Positions 35,596-44,045 of a stretch of 64,000 nucleotides of DNA are shown piece by piece. The stretch is from BJGN01 sp041159865. GTDB taxonomy: Bacteria > Bacteroidota > Bacteroidia > Chitinophagales > Saprospiraceae. Below the pieces are notes generated by a model, which had not been told where the DNA came from, searched no databases, and was given only the letters and a program-made list of their open reading frames with translations. Location: the NCBI GenBank assembly GCA_041159865.1, contig JBEAXK010000070.1, positions 62,001-126,000 of the forward strand, read 5' to 3'. Position numbers and translations under genes: made by a program. Numbering within the stretch: the stretch's first letter is position 1; each line of letters begins with the position of its first letter.

Positions 35596-36798
35596 TTAAT
35601 CGGCCAGACTTTGTTCAAAATCCTTAATTAAATCCATTGAGGATTCAATACCTGCAGAAATTCTGATCAGGCCTTCACTTATTCCATATTTTTCACGAAC
35701 CAAGGAAGAAACATTCCGATGGGACATGGTGTATGGATGCATGATTAAGGTATTTACATCGCCCAGCGTTGGTGCAAGGGTAGCTAGTTTAAGTTTATCA
35801 ATACATTTTTTTGCCTGTTCTAGACCTCCTTTTAGTTCAAAAGATAGCATACCACCAAAATAATTCATTTGTTTTTTTGCTATTTCATGGGTATCATGGT
35901 TTTTAAGTCCAGGATAATATACTTTGTTTACGGCAGGATGATTCCTTAGGTATAAGGAGAGCTCCATGGCATTAAAAGACTGCTTTTCTATCCTAAGGGC
36001 AAGAGTTTTTAAGCCATTATGTAACAACCAGGCATCCCAAGGATTTGCATTACATCCCATTAGTTTTACAGTTTGCCGCACACGTTGCATGGACGCTATA
36101 TTTTTACCTATAATGCAGCCTGAAATCGCATTTCCATGCCCATTCAAGTATTTCGTGGTGGAATGAACTACATAATCAATCCCCCATTGGAGAGGTTGTT
36201 GTATGATAGGGGTACAAAAAGTATTATCTATGACCGTGTATTGATGATATTTTTTTGCGAGTGACACTAATTTTTCTAAATCTACACAGTTTAAAATAGG
36301 ATTTGTGGGTGATTCCAGATAAATTAATCGAATGGATGAATCATTGGAAAGAATATGCTCAACTTCATCTAAATGATTTAAGTCGGCGGTGATAAATGAT
36401 ATCTGATGAGGTTCAAGTATTTGTTTAAAAAAATCGGTCGTTCCACCATAAATATCTCCCTGTGTTAATAATTTATCACCAGGTTTTAAAAGAGCTAATA
36501 AAACGGCAGAAATGGCAGCCATGCCAGAACTAACTAACTGGCAGTTAGCTTTTTCTAACAATCCATAACTTTCAAGTGATGCCAATTTATCTGCCACAGC
36601 ATCACAGGTGGGATTACCAAAACGGCCATATAAATAGCCGCTTTCAGTTCCAGAAAATATATCAATTCCTTGTTGTAGGTTATCAAAAACAAAGGAAGAA
36701 GTAGCGTAAATGGGTAAAGTATGTGAAGACGTTCCCATTGGATCAACCGTTTCTTGTACACATAAGGTTGCGGGTGAAAAATTTGTGTTTTCCTGCAT
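35596..36798 (-). CDS. Trans-sulfuration PLP enzyme (cystathionine gamma-synthase/lyase family)
   Basis: A 400-residue fold-type I PLP enzyme of Cys/Met metabolism. Phosphate-binding Tyr57 in YGRFGNPT, the SSGMAAISAVL stretch at 90-100, LESPTNP, DNTFCTP and the Schiff-base Lys216 in HSTTKYLNGHG are all present, as is the C-terminal LIRISAGIES. The family covers cystathionine gamma-synthase, cystathionine gamma-lyase, methionine gamma-lyase and O-acetylhomoserine sulfhydrylase; sequence reading cannot separate these here. The gene downstream of a GGCT-like gene (1-bp gap) may share its transcript, which would suit thiol metabolism. Confidence 0.88.
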   Translation of the reverse strand: MQENTNFSPATLCVQETVDPMGTSSHTLPIYATSSFVFDNLQQGIDIFSGTESGYLYGRFGNPTCDAVADKLASLESYGLLEKANCQLVSSGMAAISAVLLALLKPGDKLLTQGDIYGGTTDFFKQILEPHQISFITADLNHLDEVEHILSNDSSIRLIYLESPTNPILNCVDLEKLVSLAKKYHQYTVIDNTFCTPIIQQPLQWGIDYVVHSTTKYLNGHGNAISGCIIGKNIASMQRVRQTVKLMGCNANPWDAWLLHNGLKTLALRIEKQSFNAMELSLYLRNHPAVNKVYYPGLKNHDTHEIAKKQMNYFGGMLSFELKGGLEQAKKCIDKLKLATLAPTLGDVNTLIMHPYTMSHRNVSSLVREKYGISEGLIRISAGIESSMDLIKDFEQSLAD

Positions 36799-36799
36799 T

Positions 36800-37201
36800 T
36801 TATTTGTTTTTCACATAAGAAATATATTGACCTGAAGGAATCAATTTTAAATTTGAAATGTCTTTACAATAAAGATAAACGTTAGCCTCTAATTCATGCT
36901 CTCCCGTAAAAACTTTTACGATGGAACGAATATATTCATTTTCCTCAGGATGGGTGCTATTTATTCCTTCATATTCATCGAGTATTTGGAAAGATGATTC
37001 TGGGTGATGAAGTTGATAAATATTTCCGTAAACTTTATTTTCAAATGTTTTATCTAATATTATGCCCGGATAATCACCTATATCATAAAGTTTTGCATAT
37101 ACAAATCCTTGTCCTATAAAGTCTGCTTCGTTTTCAAAAAGGTTCGAAATGGATAGATTATATTCTGGCAATAAAGTTCCATAAACGAATATTAGGGACA
37201 T
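36800..37201 (-). CDS. Gamma-glutamylcyclotransferase (AIG2/GGCT-like) family protein
   Basis: A 133-residue protein of the GGCT-like fold. YGTLLPEY at 7-14 is the substrate-binding loop and ILDEYEGI at 73-80 carries the likely catalytic Glu76. Members cyclise gamma-glutamyl groups to 5-oxoproline, in glutathione-like or gamma-glutamylamine turnover, but many bacterial ones are uncharacterised. It starts at ATG 37201, 1 bp upstream of the trans-sulfuration gene and divergent from the SpoU methylase. Confidence 0.8.
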   Translation of the reverse strand: MSLIFVYGTLLPEYNLSISNLFENEADFIGQGFVYAKLYDIGDYPGIILDKTFENKVYGNIYQLHHPESSFQILDEYEGINSTHPEENEYIRSIVKVFTGEHELEANVYLYCKDISNLKLIPSGQYISYVKNK

Positions 37202-37218
37202 GTTTGCGGGGTTTTAAA

Positions 37219-37226
37219 TACCTTTG
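37219..37226 (+). promoter_or_regulatory. -7 box TACCTTTG of the SpoU methylase gene
   Basis: An exact TAnnTTTG match, 30 bp before ATG 37257. Its last three bases form an in-frame TTG that is not the real start. Confidence 0.5.
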
Positions 37227-37256
37227 CAATATATTTTAAATTTCAGGAATCTTACT

Positions 37257-37790
37257 ATGTTAATCAGAAAGAAATCGACCTCTTATTTGGAAAATCATCC
37301 TTTTATTTTGGATGAAAACAGAAAAAAAATACCTGTTTGCATTTGGCTGGATAATGTTAGGAGCGCTTTAAATGTTGGATCTGCCTTTCGAACTGCAGAT
37401 GCTTTAGGAATTGAAAAGTTATATCTGTCTGGTTTTACGCAACAACCTCCCCACAAGGAAATATTGAAAACAGCCTTGGGTTCAACACAAACGGTTACCT
37501 GGGAGTATATTTCCGATGAAAATATGTTTTTAAAGGATTTAAAAGATCAAAACTGGCAAATTTTAGTAGCTGAACAAGTAGAAGGTAGTATTTGGTTACA
37601 AGATTTTGATTTTTCAAAAGATGAAAAATATGTTATTATCTTTGGGAATGAGGTCGACGGCGTCCAACCTTTGTTTTTGCCATTTGCCAATGCAGCGGTT
37701 GAAATTCCACAGGTTGGTTCAAAGCATAGTTTAAATGTTTCTGTTTCAATGGGTATGATTCTATGGGAGGCTTTCAGAAAATTGCTTTAA
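37257..37790 (+). CDS. SpoU/TrmH family RNA 2'-O-methyltransferase
   Basis: A 177-residue SPOUT (trefoil-knot) methyltransferase that methylates the 2'-OH of a tRNA or rRNA nucleotide using SAM. Motif 1 is DNVRSALNVGSAFRTADALG (Asn and Arg catalytic), motif 2 is IIFGNEVDGV, and motif 3 is HSLNVSVSMGMILWEAF. Short one-domain forms like this are common in Bacteroidota and their RNA target is not known. I chose ATG 37257 because the upstream TTG at 37224 lies in the promoter box. A dipeptide epimerase gene follows after 16 bp. Confidence 0.88.
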   Translation: MLIRKKSTSYLENHPFILDENRKKIPVCIWLDNVRSALNVGSAFRTADALGIEKLYLSGFTQQPPHKEILKTALGSTQTVTWEYISDENMFLKDLKDQNWQILVAEQVEGSIWLQDFDFSKDEKYVIIFGNEVDGVQPLFLPFANAAVEIPQVGSKHSLNVSVSMGMILWEAFRKLL

Positions 37791-37806
37791 TTTTAATACG
37801 AACATA

Positions 37807-38874
37807 ATGAGAATTAATCAGGTTGAAGTTGTTAGGAAAAATTTAAAACTGCAAAAACCTTATGCTATTGCAGGCCGAATCATAGCTGATGTTGAAAATA
37901 TCTGCTTAACCATTCAACTTGAAAATGGAATAACGGGCTTTGGTGCAGCTAATCCTGCTCCTGAAGTGGTGGGTGAATCTCCCCTCGAAGCAGAGGAGGT
38001 TTTAATTAATCTGGTTTTGCCAAAGGTGAAAGGTAGAGATATCAGAGGTTTTCTAGGCTTGATCAGAGAAATTCATAACCTAATACCACATAATCCCGGA
38101 GCTTTGGCTGCCCTTGATATCGCTTTACATGATGCCTATGGGAAATGGGCTCAGATACCCGTAGTTGACCTGTATGGAAAATATTTTAAGGAGTTGCCTA
38201 CATCTGTAACCATAGGAATTATGGGTGTTGAAGACACAATGAAAGCAGCATTCGATTATTATCAGCAAGATTTTAATGTTTTTAAGGTAAAAACAGGCGA
38301 TGATGTCTCCCTGGATGTCCAAAGAATTATTTCATTAAGGGAAGAATTTAAGGATAAAATTGTGCTCAGAGTTGATGCGAATCAAGGATATTCTCCGGTC
38401 GATCTTACTTATTTTTTAAAAGAAACGTTCTCTTTAGATATTGAATTAATCGAACAACCTTTCAAATCAGGACTTGAAGGGGAACTTCTAAAATATCCCG
38501 AACAGGTTAGAAGAACCTTCTGTGCAGACGAATCATTGAAATCGGCTAAATCGGTATTTCCCTGGCTCATAGATAAACCCTATGGTATTTTCAATATTAA
38601 ATTGATGAAATGTGGCGGTATATTAAATGCTATGGATATAGGAAGAATTGCTGAACTTGCTGAAGTTGAGTTGTTTTGGGGTTGCAATGATGAAAGTTGC
38701 ATTAGTATAACAGCAGCTTTACATGCTGCCTTTGCTAATAAAAATACCCGCTATATTGATTTAGATGGCAGCTTTGATCTTGGGGAAGACTTTGTGAAAG
38801 GTGGTTTCTATCTGAAAAATGGCAAGATGGGAATTTTTGAAGATAGGTTTGGTCTTGGTTTTGAAACCATTTAA
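37807..38874 (+). CDS. Dipeptide epimerase (L-Ala-D/L-Glu epimerase type)
   Basis: A 355-residue enolase-superfamily enzyme of the muconate lactonising subgroup. The general-acid/base pair is Lys162 in KVKTG and Lys265 in FNIKLMKCGG; metal ligands are Asp190 (RVDANQGY), Glu216 (IEQPF) and Asp241 (CADES). The C-terminal IDLDGSF motif is typical of dipeptide epimerases, which recycle murein peptides by converting L-Ala-D-Glu to L-Ala-L-Glu. The exact dipeptide preference varies between members. It probably shares a transcript with the SpoU methylase gene. Confidence 0.88.
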   Translation: MRINQVEVVRKNLKLQKPYAIAGRIIADVENICLTIQLENGITGFGAANPAPEVVGESPLEAEEVLINLVLPKVKGRDIRGFLGLIREIHNLIPHNPGALAALDIALHDAYGKWAQIPVVDLYGKYFKELPTSVTIGIMGVEDTMKAAFDYYQQDFNVFKVKTGDDVSLDVQRIISLREEFKDKIVLRVDANQGYSPVDLTYFLKETFSLDIELIEQPFKSGLEGELLKYPEQVRRTFCADESLKSAKSVFPWLIDKPYGIFNIKLMKCGGILNAMDIGRIAELAEVELFWGCNDESCISITAALHAAFANKNTRYIDLDGSFDLGEDFVKGGFYLKNGKMGIFEDRFGLGFETI

Positions 38875-38880
38875 GTGCCA

Positions 38881-39249
38881 TTACCAGGAAAATTTTCCTT
38901 CCAGTTGATCCACCTTATCAATGTCACCTAACCGGAACTTTATAGGCACTCCATTCTTTTTTTCAAGAATCACCTCAATTTTACAAAAAAATGCGCGTGG
39001 TCTTGCATTTACCCCATCAAATGGACTTGGTTTTAATTTGCTATTCGCCTTGTTCTTCAGGGAGGATATTCCTCCTGATTTGTAAAAGATCAATCCTGGG
39101 AAATTAGAAAAATAATTCGTCTGCTCCATAAATAATTGAGGGACAGATTTATTTAAAATAGAAAGATTTGCAGGTAATTGGCCAACCAATGATTGAAAAA
39201 AGGCTAAAGAAAAGAAAAAAATAAGGAGTAAATTAACATTACGATTCAT
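38881..39249 (-). CDS. Small exported hypothetical protein
   Basis: A 122-residue protein with a good signal peptide (NVNLLLIFFFSLAFFQSLVGQ) and a basic mature part containing FFCKIEVILEKKNGVPIKFRLGDIDKVDQLEGK, a beta-hairpin-like segment. No family is recognised. Its start overlaps the end of the rlmL-like gene by 11 bp, so it is the last gene of a sucC-rlmL-hypothetical unit. Expression in that unit is inferred from spacing only. Confidence 0.6.
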   Translation of the reverse strand: MNRNVNLLLIFFFSLAFFQSLVGQLPANLSILNKSVPQLFMEQTNYFSNFPGLIFYKSGGISSLKNKANSKLKPSPFDGVNARPRAFFCKIEVILEKKNGVPIKFRLGDIDKVDQLEGKFSW

Positions 39250-40387
39250 TTTTTATTTTTTTAGTACCTGCATACATCTCAAATTTCAAAAATTTACAAG
39301 CAATATTACCATTAAAAAGGGCCAATTTCCTAGATGTTCTTAATCCTATTGCTTTAGCAGCTTCAGGATTTCCAGTAATAATCCAGGCCTGATAACCATC
39401 ATAACCAGATTTTAAACGGTCGCCTAATTTTTTGTAAAAAAGCGTTGCATCATCCAGAGACATTCTGGCATCATAAGGTGGATTGACCATTAACAAACCG
39501 GGTGGGGGAGGAGGAATACTTTTTTCAAATGATCGCGTTTCAATTGAAATGGTATCTAAAAGTCTTGCTGCGCGCACATTTGCTTTTGCAGCTCTTGTTG
39601 CACTTTCGCGAATATCACCACCGTATATACCTAGAGAGAAAGGAACCTCTTTTCTTTCACTTTCGGATTTAACCTTTTCCCATAGTTCTACTTTATAATT
39701 TGGCCATCGTTGAAAACAATATCCTTCCTTTCGGAATTTGTTAGGCGCAATATTTCGGGCATAAAAAGCGGCCTCAATTAATAGGGTCCCAGAACCGCAC
39801 ATAGGATCGACAAAAGGACAATCTTTATTCCATTGGCTTAATCGAACCATTCCAGCAGCTAAAACTTCATTTAAGGGAGCTTCTTCCCCTTCTTCTCTGT
39901 AACCTCTTCTATGAAGGGAAGTACCTGATGAATCCAGAGATACGGTGAAAGTGCGATCATTATTATGAACATTTATTCTGAGATCCGGGTAATGAATATC
40001 GACGTTAGGTCTTTCCTGGAACAAGGTCCTGAATCTATCCACCACAGCATCTTTAGTTTTTAAGGCAATGTAATGAGAATGACGAAAAACTTCTCCCTGA
40101 GCAATGGCATCGACCGCTATGGAACCATTAGAAGAAACATATTTTTCCCAGGGAATTTCATTCATACAATCATAAAGTTCCGTTTCATTTTCGGCATCAA
40201 ACTTTACGATTGGGATTAATATCCTGAGGGCAGTACTGAGACATAAATTTAGACGATAAACACCTTCTAAATCAGTTTCACAGAAAACAGAACGGGTGCC
40301 TATTTCAATGTTTTCAGCTCCAGCCAACTGAAGTTCACCAGCGAGGACTTCTTCAAGTCCCGCCAGTGTTTTCACTATTAATTTCAA
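39239..40387 (-). CDS. THUMP-domain 23S rRNA m2G methyltransferase (RlmL N-terminal type)
   Basis: A 382-residue SAM-dependent methyltransferase. A THUMP RNA-binding region covers about 50-160, then FVDPMCGSGTLLIEAA (SAM-binding motif I) and the catalytic MVNPPYDARM near 300 characteristic of N2-guanine methylases. It corresponds to the RlmL half of the fused E. coli RlmKL, with the RlmK half missing. The start is TTG at 40387, immediately after the sucC stop; no in-frame ATG precedes the conserved MKLIVKTLAGLE. Co-transcription with sucC is likely. Confidence 0.88.
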   Translation of the reverse strand: MKLIVKTLAGLEEVLAGELQLAGAENIEIGTRSVFCETDLEGVYRLNLCLSTALRILIPIVKFDAENETELYDCMNEIPWEKYVSSNGSIAVDAIAQGEVFRHSHYIALKTKDAVVDRFRTLFQERPNVDIHYPDLRINVHNNDRTFTVSLDSSGTSLHRRGYREEGEEAPLNEVLAAGMVRLSQWNKDCPFVDPMCGSGTLLIEAAFYARNIAPNKFRKEGYCFQRWPNYKVELWEKVKSESERKEVPFSLGIYGGDIRESATRAAKANVRAARLLDTISIETRSFEKSIPPPPPGLLMVNPPYDARMSLDDATLFYKKLGDRLKSGYDGYQAWIITGNPEAAKAIGLRTSRKLALFNGNIACKFLKFEMYAGTKKIKNES

Positions 40388-40390
40388 ATC

Positions 40391-41599
40391 TTAAGCTTTT
40401 TCAAAAACGTTTCTAACCAACGAAGCTGCTTCTTCCAGGGCTATTGCCGATTGAACGGCGAGGCCAGATTCATCTATCATTTTTTTAGCCAGATCTGCAT
40501 TTGTTCCTTGTAATCTAACAATTAGAGGAACATGAATATTTCCCATATTTTTGTAAGCGTCAATAACCCCCTGAGCAACACGGTCACAACGGACAATTCC
40601 TCCAAAAATATTAATTAAAATAGCTTTAACTGCGGGGTCTTTCAGAATGATACGAAATGCAAGTTCAACTCTTTTGGCATCTGCTGTTCCACCTACGTCA
40701 AGGAAATTGGCAGGTTCACCGCCTGAAAGTTTGATGATATCCATAGTAGCCATGGCTAATCCTGCACCATTCACCATACATCCTACATTTCCATCTAATT
40801 TCACATAGTTTAAGTCAGATTCTCTGGCCTCAACTTCTGTTGGATCTTCCTCACTGGCATCGCGTTGTGTTTCTAAATCAGGGTGTCTGTAAAGGGCATT
40901 ATCATCAATAGTAACTTTTGCGTCAACGGCAATTATTCTATCATCAGCTGTTTTAAGGCAAGGATTTATTTCAAATAGAGAAGCGTCAGACTCAACAAAA
41001 GCTTTATACAATTTGGTAATAAATGAGGTCATTTCTTTGAATGCCTTTCCACTTAAACCTAAATTAAAGGCAATTTTTCTGGTTTGGAAAGCTTGCAGTC
41101 CTAAGGTAGCATCAACCCACTCTTTCTGAACCTTTTCTGGCGTTTCTTCTGCAACTTTTTCAATGTCCATACCACCTTCTGTACTATATATAATGACGTT
41201 GCATTTCTTTTCTCTATCCATCAAAATAGATACATAGAATTCTTTGCAGGCATCAAAATCAGGTGCGTAAGCGTCTTCTGCCACAAGAATTTTACTCACC
41301 AGTTTTCCCGCACCTTCCATGCCCCCAGGAGTTTGAGGTGTTCTTAGGTACATGCCAAGGATATTACCTGCGTGTAGTTCAAAATCAGCTGCATTTTTAG
41401 CTAATTTTACCCCTCCACCTTTTCCGCGACCGCCAGCATGAATCTGCGCTTTAACAATAGCGAATGGTGAATTTGTTCTGGCTGTTAACGCTGCATAAGC
41501 GGCCATCGCTTCTTTTTTGTTTTCAGCAACAATGCCTTCCTGAATAGCAACACCAAATTTTTTTAACAATTCTTTACCTTGGTATTCGTGTAGATTCAT
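40391..41599 (-). CDS. sucC: Succinyl-CoA ligase beta subunit
   Basis: Substrate-level phosphorylation step of the TCA cycle, forming ATP or GTP with succinate from succinyl-CoA. The 402-residue ATP-grasp protein begins MNLHEYQGKELLKKFGV, has the IHAGGRGKGGGVKLAK nucleotide-binding loop, FEINPCLKT, and the C-terminal LDVGGTA...NIFGGIVRCD...RLQGTNA block of the ligase CoA domain. sucD is not adjacent, as is common in Bacteroidota. First in a unit with rlmL. Confidence 0.96.
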   Translation of the reverse strand: MNLHEYQGKELLKKFGVAIQEGIVAENKKEAMAAYAALTARTNSPFAIVKAQIHAGGRGKGGGVKLAKNAADFELHAGNILGMYLRTPQTPGGMEGAGKLVSKILVAEDAYAPDFDACKEFYVSILMDREKKCNVIIYSTEGGMDIEKVAEETPEKVQKEWVDATLGLQAFQTRKIAFNLGLSGKAFKEMTSFITKLYKAFVESDASLFEINPCLKTADDRIIAVDAKVTIDDNALYRHPDLETQRDASEEDPTEVEARESDLNYVKLDGNVGCMVNGAGLAMATMDIIKLSGGEPANFLDVGGTADAKRVELAFRIILKDPAVKAILINIFGGIVRCDRVAQGVIDAYKNMGNIHVPLIVRLQGTNADLAKKMIDESGLAVQSAIALEEAASLVRNVFEKA

Positions 41600-41647
41600 A
41601 ATTTACTTTATTCCGATGGTTATTTTCTAAAGTTTCAACTTCGCGGT

Positions 41648-41655
41648 CAAAAGTA
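41648..41655 (-). promoter_or_regulatory. -7 box TACTTTTG of sucC
   Basis: A minus-strand TAnnTTTG match about 49 bp before the sucC ATG. Confidence 0.45.
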
Positions 41656-41710
41656 CAATTTTAACACGCTATTTTGAAAGAAAAAACATTAAAAAGGAAT
41701 ATTTTTCCGT

Positions 41711-41718
41711 TACTTTTG
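41711..41718 (+). promoter_or_regulatory. -7 box TACTTTTG of the DUF4442 gene
   Basis: An exact match about 48 bp before ATG 41767, in the divergent gap with sucC. Confidence 0.5.
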
Positions 41719-41766
41719 TAAAAAATAATAATTTAACCATTCTTTACCCTGGAAAATATTCATTAA

Positions 41767-42252
41767 ATGGAACCATCCTTAGATCAATTAGTATTTATAG
41801 AAAAAATCAAAAAGCCACTTGCCCTCTATTCATTTTTCTTCCAAAAAATACCTACTCTTTTTTGGTGGGGTGCTAAACTGGAAAAATTAGATAGTTTTGA
41901 AGCTACTGTGATGTTACCCTATAACTGGCGAACTCAAAATCCATTTAAATCCATTTACTTTGCCGCTCAGTCTGGTGCCGCAGAATTGGCTTCTGGTCTT
42001 CTTGCTACCATGTCAACAGAGGGCAAAGTATCTGTTTCTACCCTGGTAACGGAAGTTTCGGGTTCTTATATTAAAAAAGCAAATCAGCCTATTTACTTTA
42101 CCTGTATTCAAGGGGAAGAAATCAGAAAAGTAGTTTTAGAGACTATCGCGGATAAAATACCAAAATCTATTCAAACTAAAGTAGTAGGCACATTTAAGGA
42201 TGGAACTATAGTTTCATCCCATCTTATTACCTGGTCATTTAAAAGCCGGTAA
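41767..42252 (+). CDS. DUF4442 (hotdog-fold) protein
   Basis: A 161-residue protein of the DUF4442 family, a hotdog-fold group related to PaaI-type thioesterases. Features are VMLPYNWRTQNPFKSIYFAAQSGAAELASGLLA, corresponding to the central helix, and TCIQGEEI in the C-terminal sheet. A thioesterase or acyl-binding activity is inferred from the fold; the usual catalytic Asp/Asn of active thioesterases is not clear. Single gene, divergent from sucC. Confidence 0.75.
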   Translation: MEPSLDQLVFIEKIKKPLALYSFFFQKIPTLFWWGAKLEKLDSFEATVMLPYNWRTQNPFKSIYFAAQSGAAELASGLLATMSTEGKVSVSTLVTEVSGSYIKKANQPIYFTCIQGEEIRKVVLETIADKIPKSIQTKVVGTFKDGTIVSSHLITWSFKSR

Positions 42253-42272
42253 TTTTTTTTGAACTTTTTCAT

Positions 42273-42280
42273 TAGCTTTG
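42273..42280 (+). promoter_or_regulatory. -7 box TAGCTTTG of the PspC-like gene
   Basis: An exact TAnnTTTG match followed by a leader of about 46 bp before ATG 42333. The leader contains a small hairpin, ACTTTTA...TAAAAGT, at 42290-42307. Confidence 0.5.
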
Positions 42281-42332
42281 TGTTGAGACACTTTTATTGA
42301 TAAAAGTCATTTAATTTTTAAAAATAACGATT

Positions 42333-42542
42333 ATGTTCAGAGGTATAGTTGAAAAATCTTTATTTGGTGTTTGTACCTATTGGGGAGGATGGTTAGGGGT
42401 ACATTCTTCCAGGGTAAGATTGTATTTCATTTATATCACCTTCGTTACGATGGGTTCTCCTGCTATTATTTACCTTTTTATGGCCTTTTGGTTGAATATA
42501 AAAAAGTATCTCAGACAAAGTAAAAACTTAATCTGGAATTGA
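42333..42542 (+). CDS. PspC-domain membrane protein
   Basis: A 69-residue protein made of little more than one PspC domain: SLFGVCTYWGGWLGVHSSRVRLYFIYITFVTMGSPAIIYLFMAFWL. The pattern of a G-V-C-x-x-x-G start, a conserved Arg at the membrane edge (VRLYFIY) and a second hydrophobic helix fits PspC. Such proteins take part in envelope stress responses or membrane-curvature sensing; the role here is not known. No PspA gene is nearby. Confidence 0.75.
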   Translation: MFRGIVEKSLFGVCTYWGGWLGVHSSRVRLYFIYITFVTMGSPAIIYLFMAFWLNIKKYLRQSKNLIWN

Positions 42543-42546
42543 TTTT

Positions 42547-43191
42547 TTAAAATTGGAAAGCATATTTTACAAGGTTTGCTCCCATTTGCAGAGCTTTCAG
42601 TCTGTTTTCAGGTGGATCATTATGTACTTCCTGATTTTCCCAACCATCCCCTAAGTCACATTCAACAGAATAAAAACATACCAGTCTACCTTTCCAAATT
42701 AGGCCAAAGCCTTTAGGAGCTTTCCCATCGTGAGCATGTATTTTGGGCAATCCACTCGAAAAAATATATTTTTGCTTATAGATTTCATGCTCAAAAGGTA
42801 ATTCAATAAATTCAATTTCGGGAAATACTTTTTTCATCGCGGGTCTGATATAGGGATCCATTCCATAGTTGTCGTCAATGTGCAGAAATCCTCCTGCCAT
42901 CAAATATTGCCTCAGATTACTAGCCTCACGGTCTGAAAATACAACGTTTCCATGTCCTGTTAAATGCAAAAATGGATAATTGAATAAATCTAAACTGCCT
43001 ACATCAACTGTACCATAATTTGTTTCCAAATTCGTACCCATATTTTTATTACAAAATTGAGCTAAGTTTGGAAGAGCAGTCGGATTTGCATACCAGTCAC
43101 CACCTCCGTTATATTTTAATAGCCCCAATTTCAATGTTGGTGGCTGAACCTGATGAAACAAGGAAAGGACAACAATCAAAAGAATAGTCAT
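42547..43191 (-). CDS. DUF4159 protein
   Basis: A 214-residue exported protein with an N-terminal hydrophobic segment (TILLIVVLSLFHQV). The body fits DUF4159, a ThuA/GATase-like fold: LLKYNGGGDWYANPTALPNLAQF, YPFLHLTGHGNVVFSD, AGGFLHIDDNYGMDP and LIWKGRLVCFYSVECDLGDGWEN. The family is associated in other genomes with MoxR/DUF58 operons, which are absent here. Function unknown. It lies 4 bp behind rsmE on the same strand. Confidence 0.82.
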   Translation of the reverse strand: MTILLIVVLSLFHQVQPPTLKLGLLKYNGGGDWYANPTALPNLAQFCNKNMGTNLETNYGTVDVGSLDLFNYPFLHLTGHGNVVFSDREASNLRQYLMAGGFLHIDDNYGMDPYIRPAMKKVFPEIEFIELPFEHEIYKQKYIFSSGLPKIHAHDGKAPKGFGLIWKGRLVCFYSVECDLGDGWENQEVHNDPPENRLKALQMGANLVKYAFQF

Positions 43192-43195
43192 ATCG

Positions 43196-43897
43196 TTATT
43201 TTTTATTTTTCAAAATTAAGCATTGTGAGGCAAAAATTCCTGCAGTTTCGGTTCTTAGTCTGTTGTCTCCAAGATGTACAGAGGTAAATCCTTTTTCTCG
43301 AGCGATTTGAACCTCCTTGGGGTCGAAATCTCCCTCAGGTCCTATGAGTACCAAACAATTCTTGTTAGGTGGAATAACGTCAAAAAGATGATTTTTGGTA
43401 GTTTCATCCAGGTGAGCTATGAATTTTTCCCTTTCAGTAGCCCCATTTACCAATTCATGAAAGGTAGTTAGTCCATTCAATATGGGAAAATAGGGATTAC
43501 CAGATTGTTTGCCTGCGGTACGAATAACTTTTTCCAGGCGATCCATCCTTAATTTATTCCTTTCTCCATGGGAAGAAATAAAAGGCGTGATTTGATTTAT
43601 GCCAAGTTCAGTCGCCTTTTCCAGAAACCATTCAAAGCGCTCCATTTGTTTTGTTGGACCAATAGCTATATGAAGTTGAAAATTCTTTTGAGGAATTATT
43701 TCAAACTTTTCAACTTTAATGTGAACCCCTTTCTTATCTGATGCATGGATAAAACCTTCGGCTTTAAGACCTTTCCCGTTTAACAAATGAATTAAATTAC
43801 CCGCTTTTTGTCTCAGAACCAATTGTAAATGTTTACTTTCATCCTCGTCAAGCCTAATAAATCCATCTGAAATTTCCTTGAAATAAAAATAATTCAT
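43196..43897 (-). CDS. rsmE: 16S rRNA (uracil1498-N3)-methyltransferase
   Basis: Methylates U1498 of 16S rRNA using SAM. The 233-residue SPOUT protein has the N-terminal PUA-like YFYFKEISDGFIRLDEDESKHLQLVLRQKAG, then IAIGPTKQMERFEWFLEKATELGI, and the knot motifs LIGPEGDFDPKEV and LGDNRLRTETAG, all diagnostic for RsmE. Start at ATG 43897. The DUF4159 gene follows after 4 bp. Confidence 0.95.
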   Translation of the reverse strand: MNYFYFKEISDGFIRLDEDESKHLQLVLRQKAGNLIHLLNGKGLKAEGFIHASDKKGVHIKVEKFEIIPQKNFQLHIAIGPTKQMERFEWFLEKATELGINQITPFISSHGERNKLRMDRLEKVIRTAGKQSGNPYFPILNGLTTFHELVNGATEREKFIAHLDETTKNHLFDVIPPNKNCLVLIGPEGDFDPKEVQIAREKGFTSVHLGDNRLRTETAGIFASQCLILKNKK

Positions 43898-44003
43898 CGT
43901 TATAAACTATATAAATACATTCATTCGTTTCTGTAAAAATGCAAAAAAGAATGTAAAGTTGTGCACTATTAAAATTTTGGAACTTTAAAGCAAAATAAGT
44001 TGT

Positions 44004-44011
44004 TATTTTTG
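44004..44011 (+). promoter_or_regulatory. -7 box TATTTTTG of rseP
   Basis: An exact match about 34 bp before ATG 44046. A TTTG at 43976-43979 lies slightly farther upstream than the ideal -33 distance. Confidence 0.45.
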
Positions 44012-44045
44012 CATCTTTTATTAACCACGCTAACCCAATTTACGG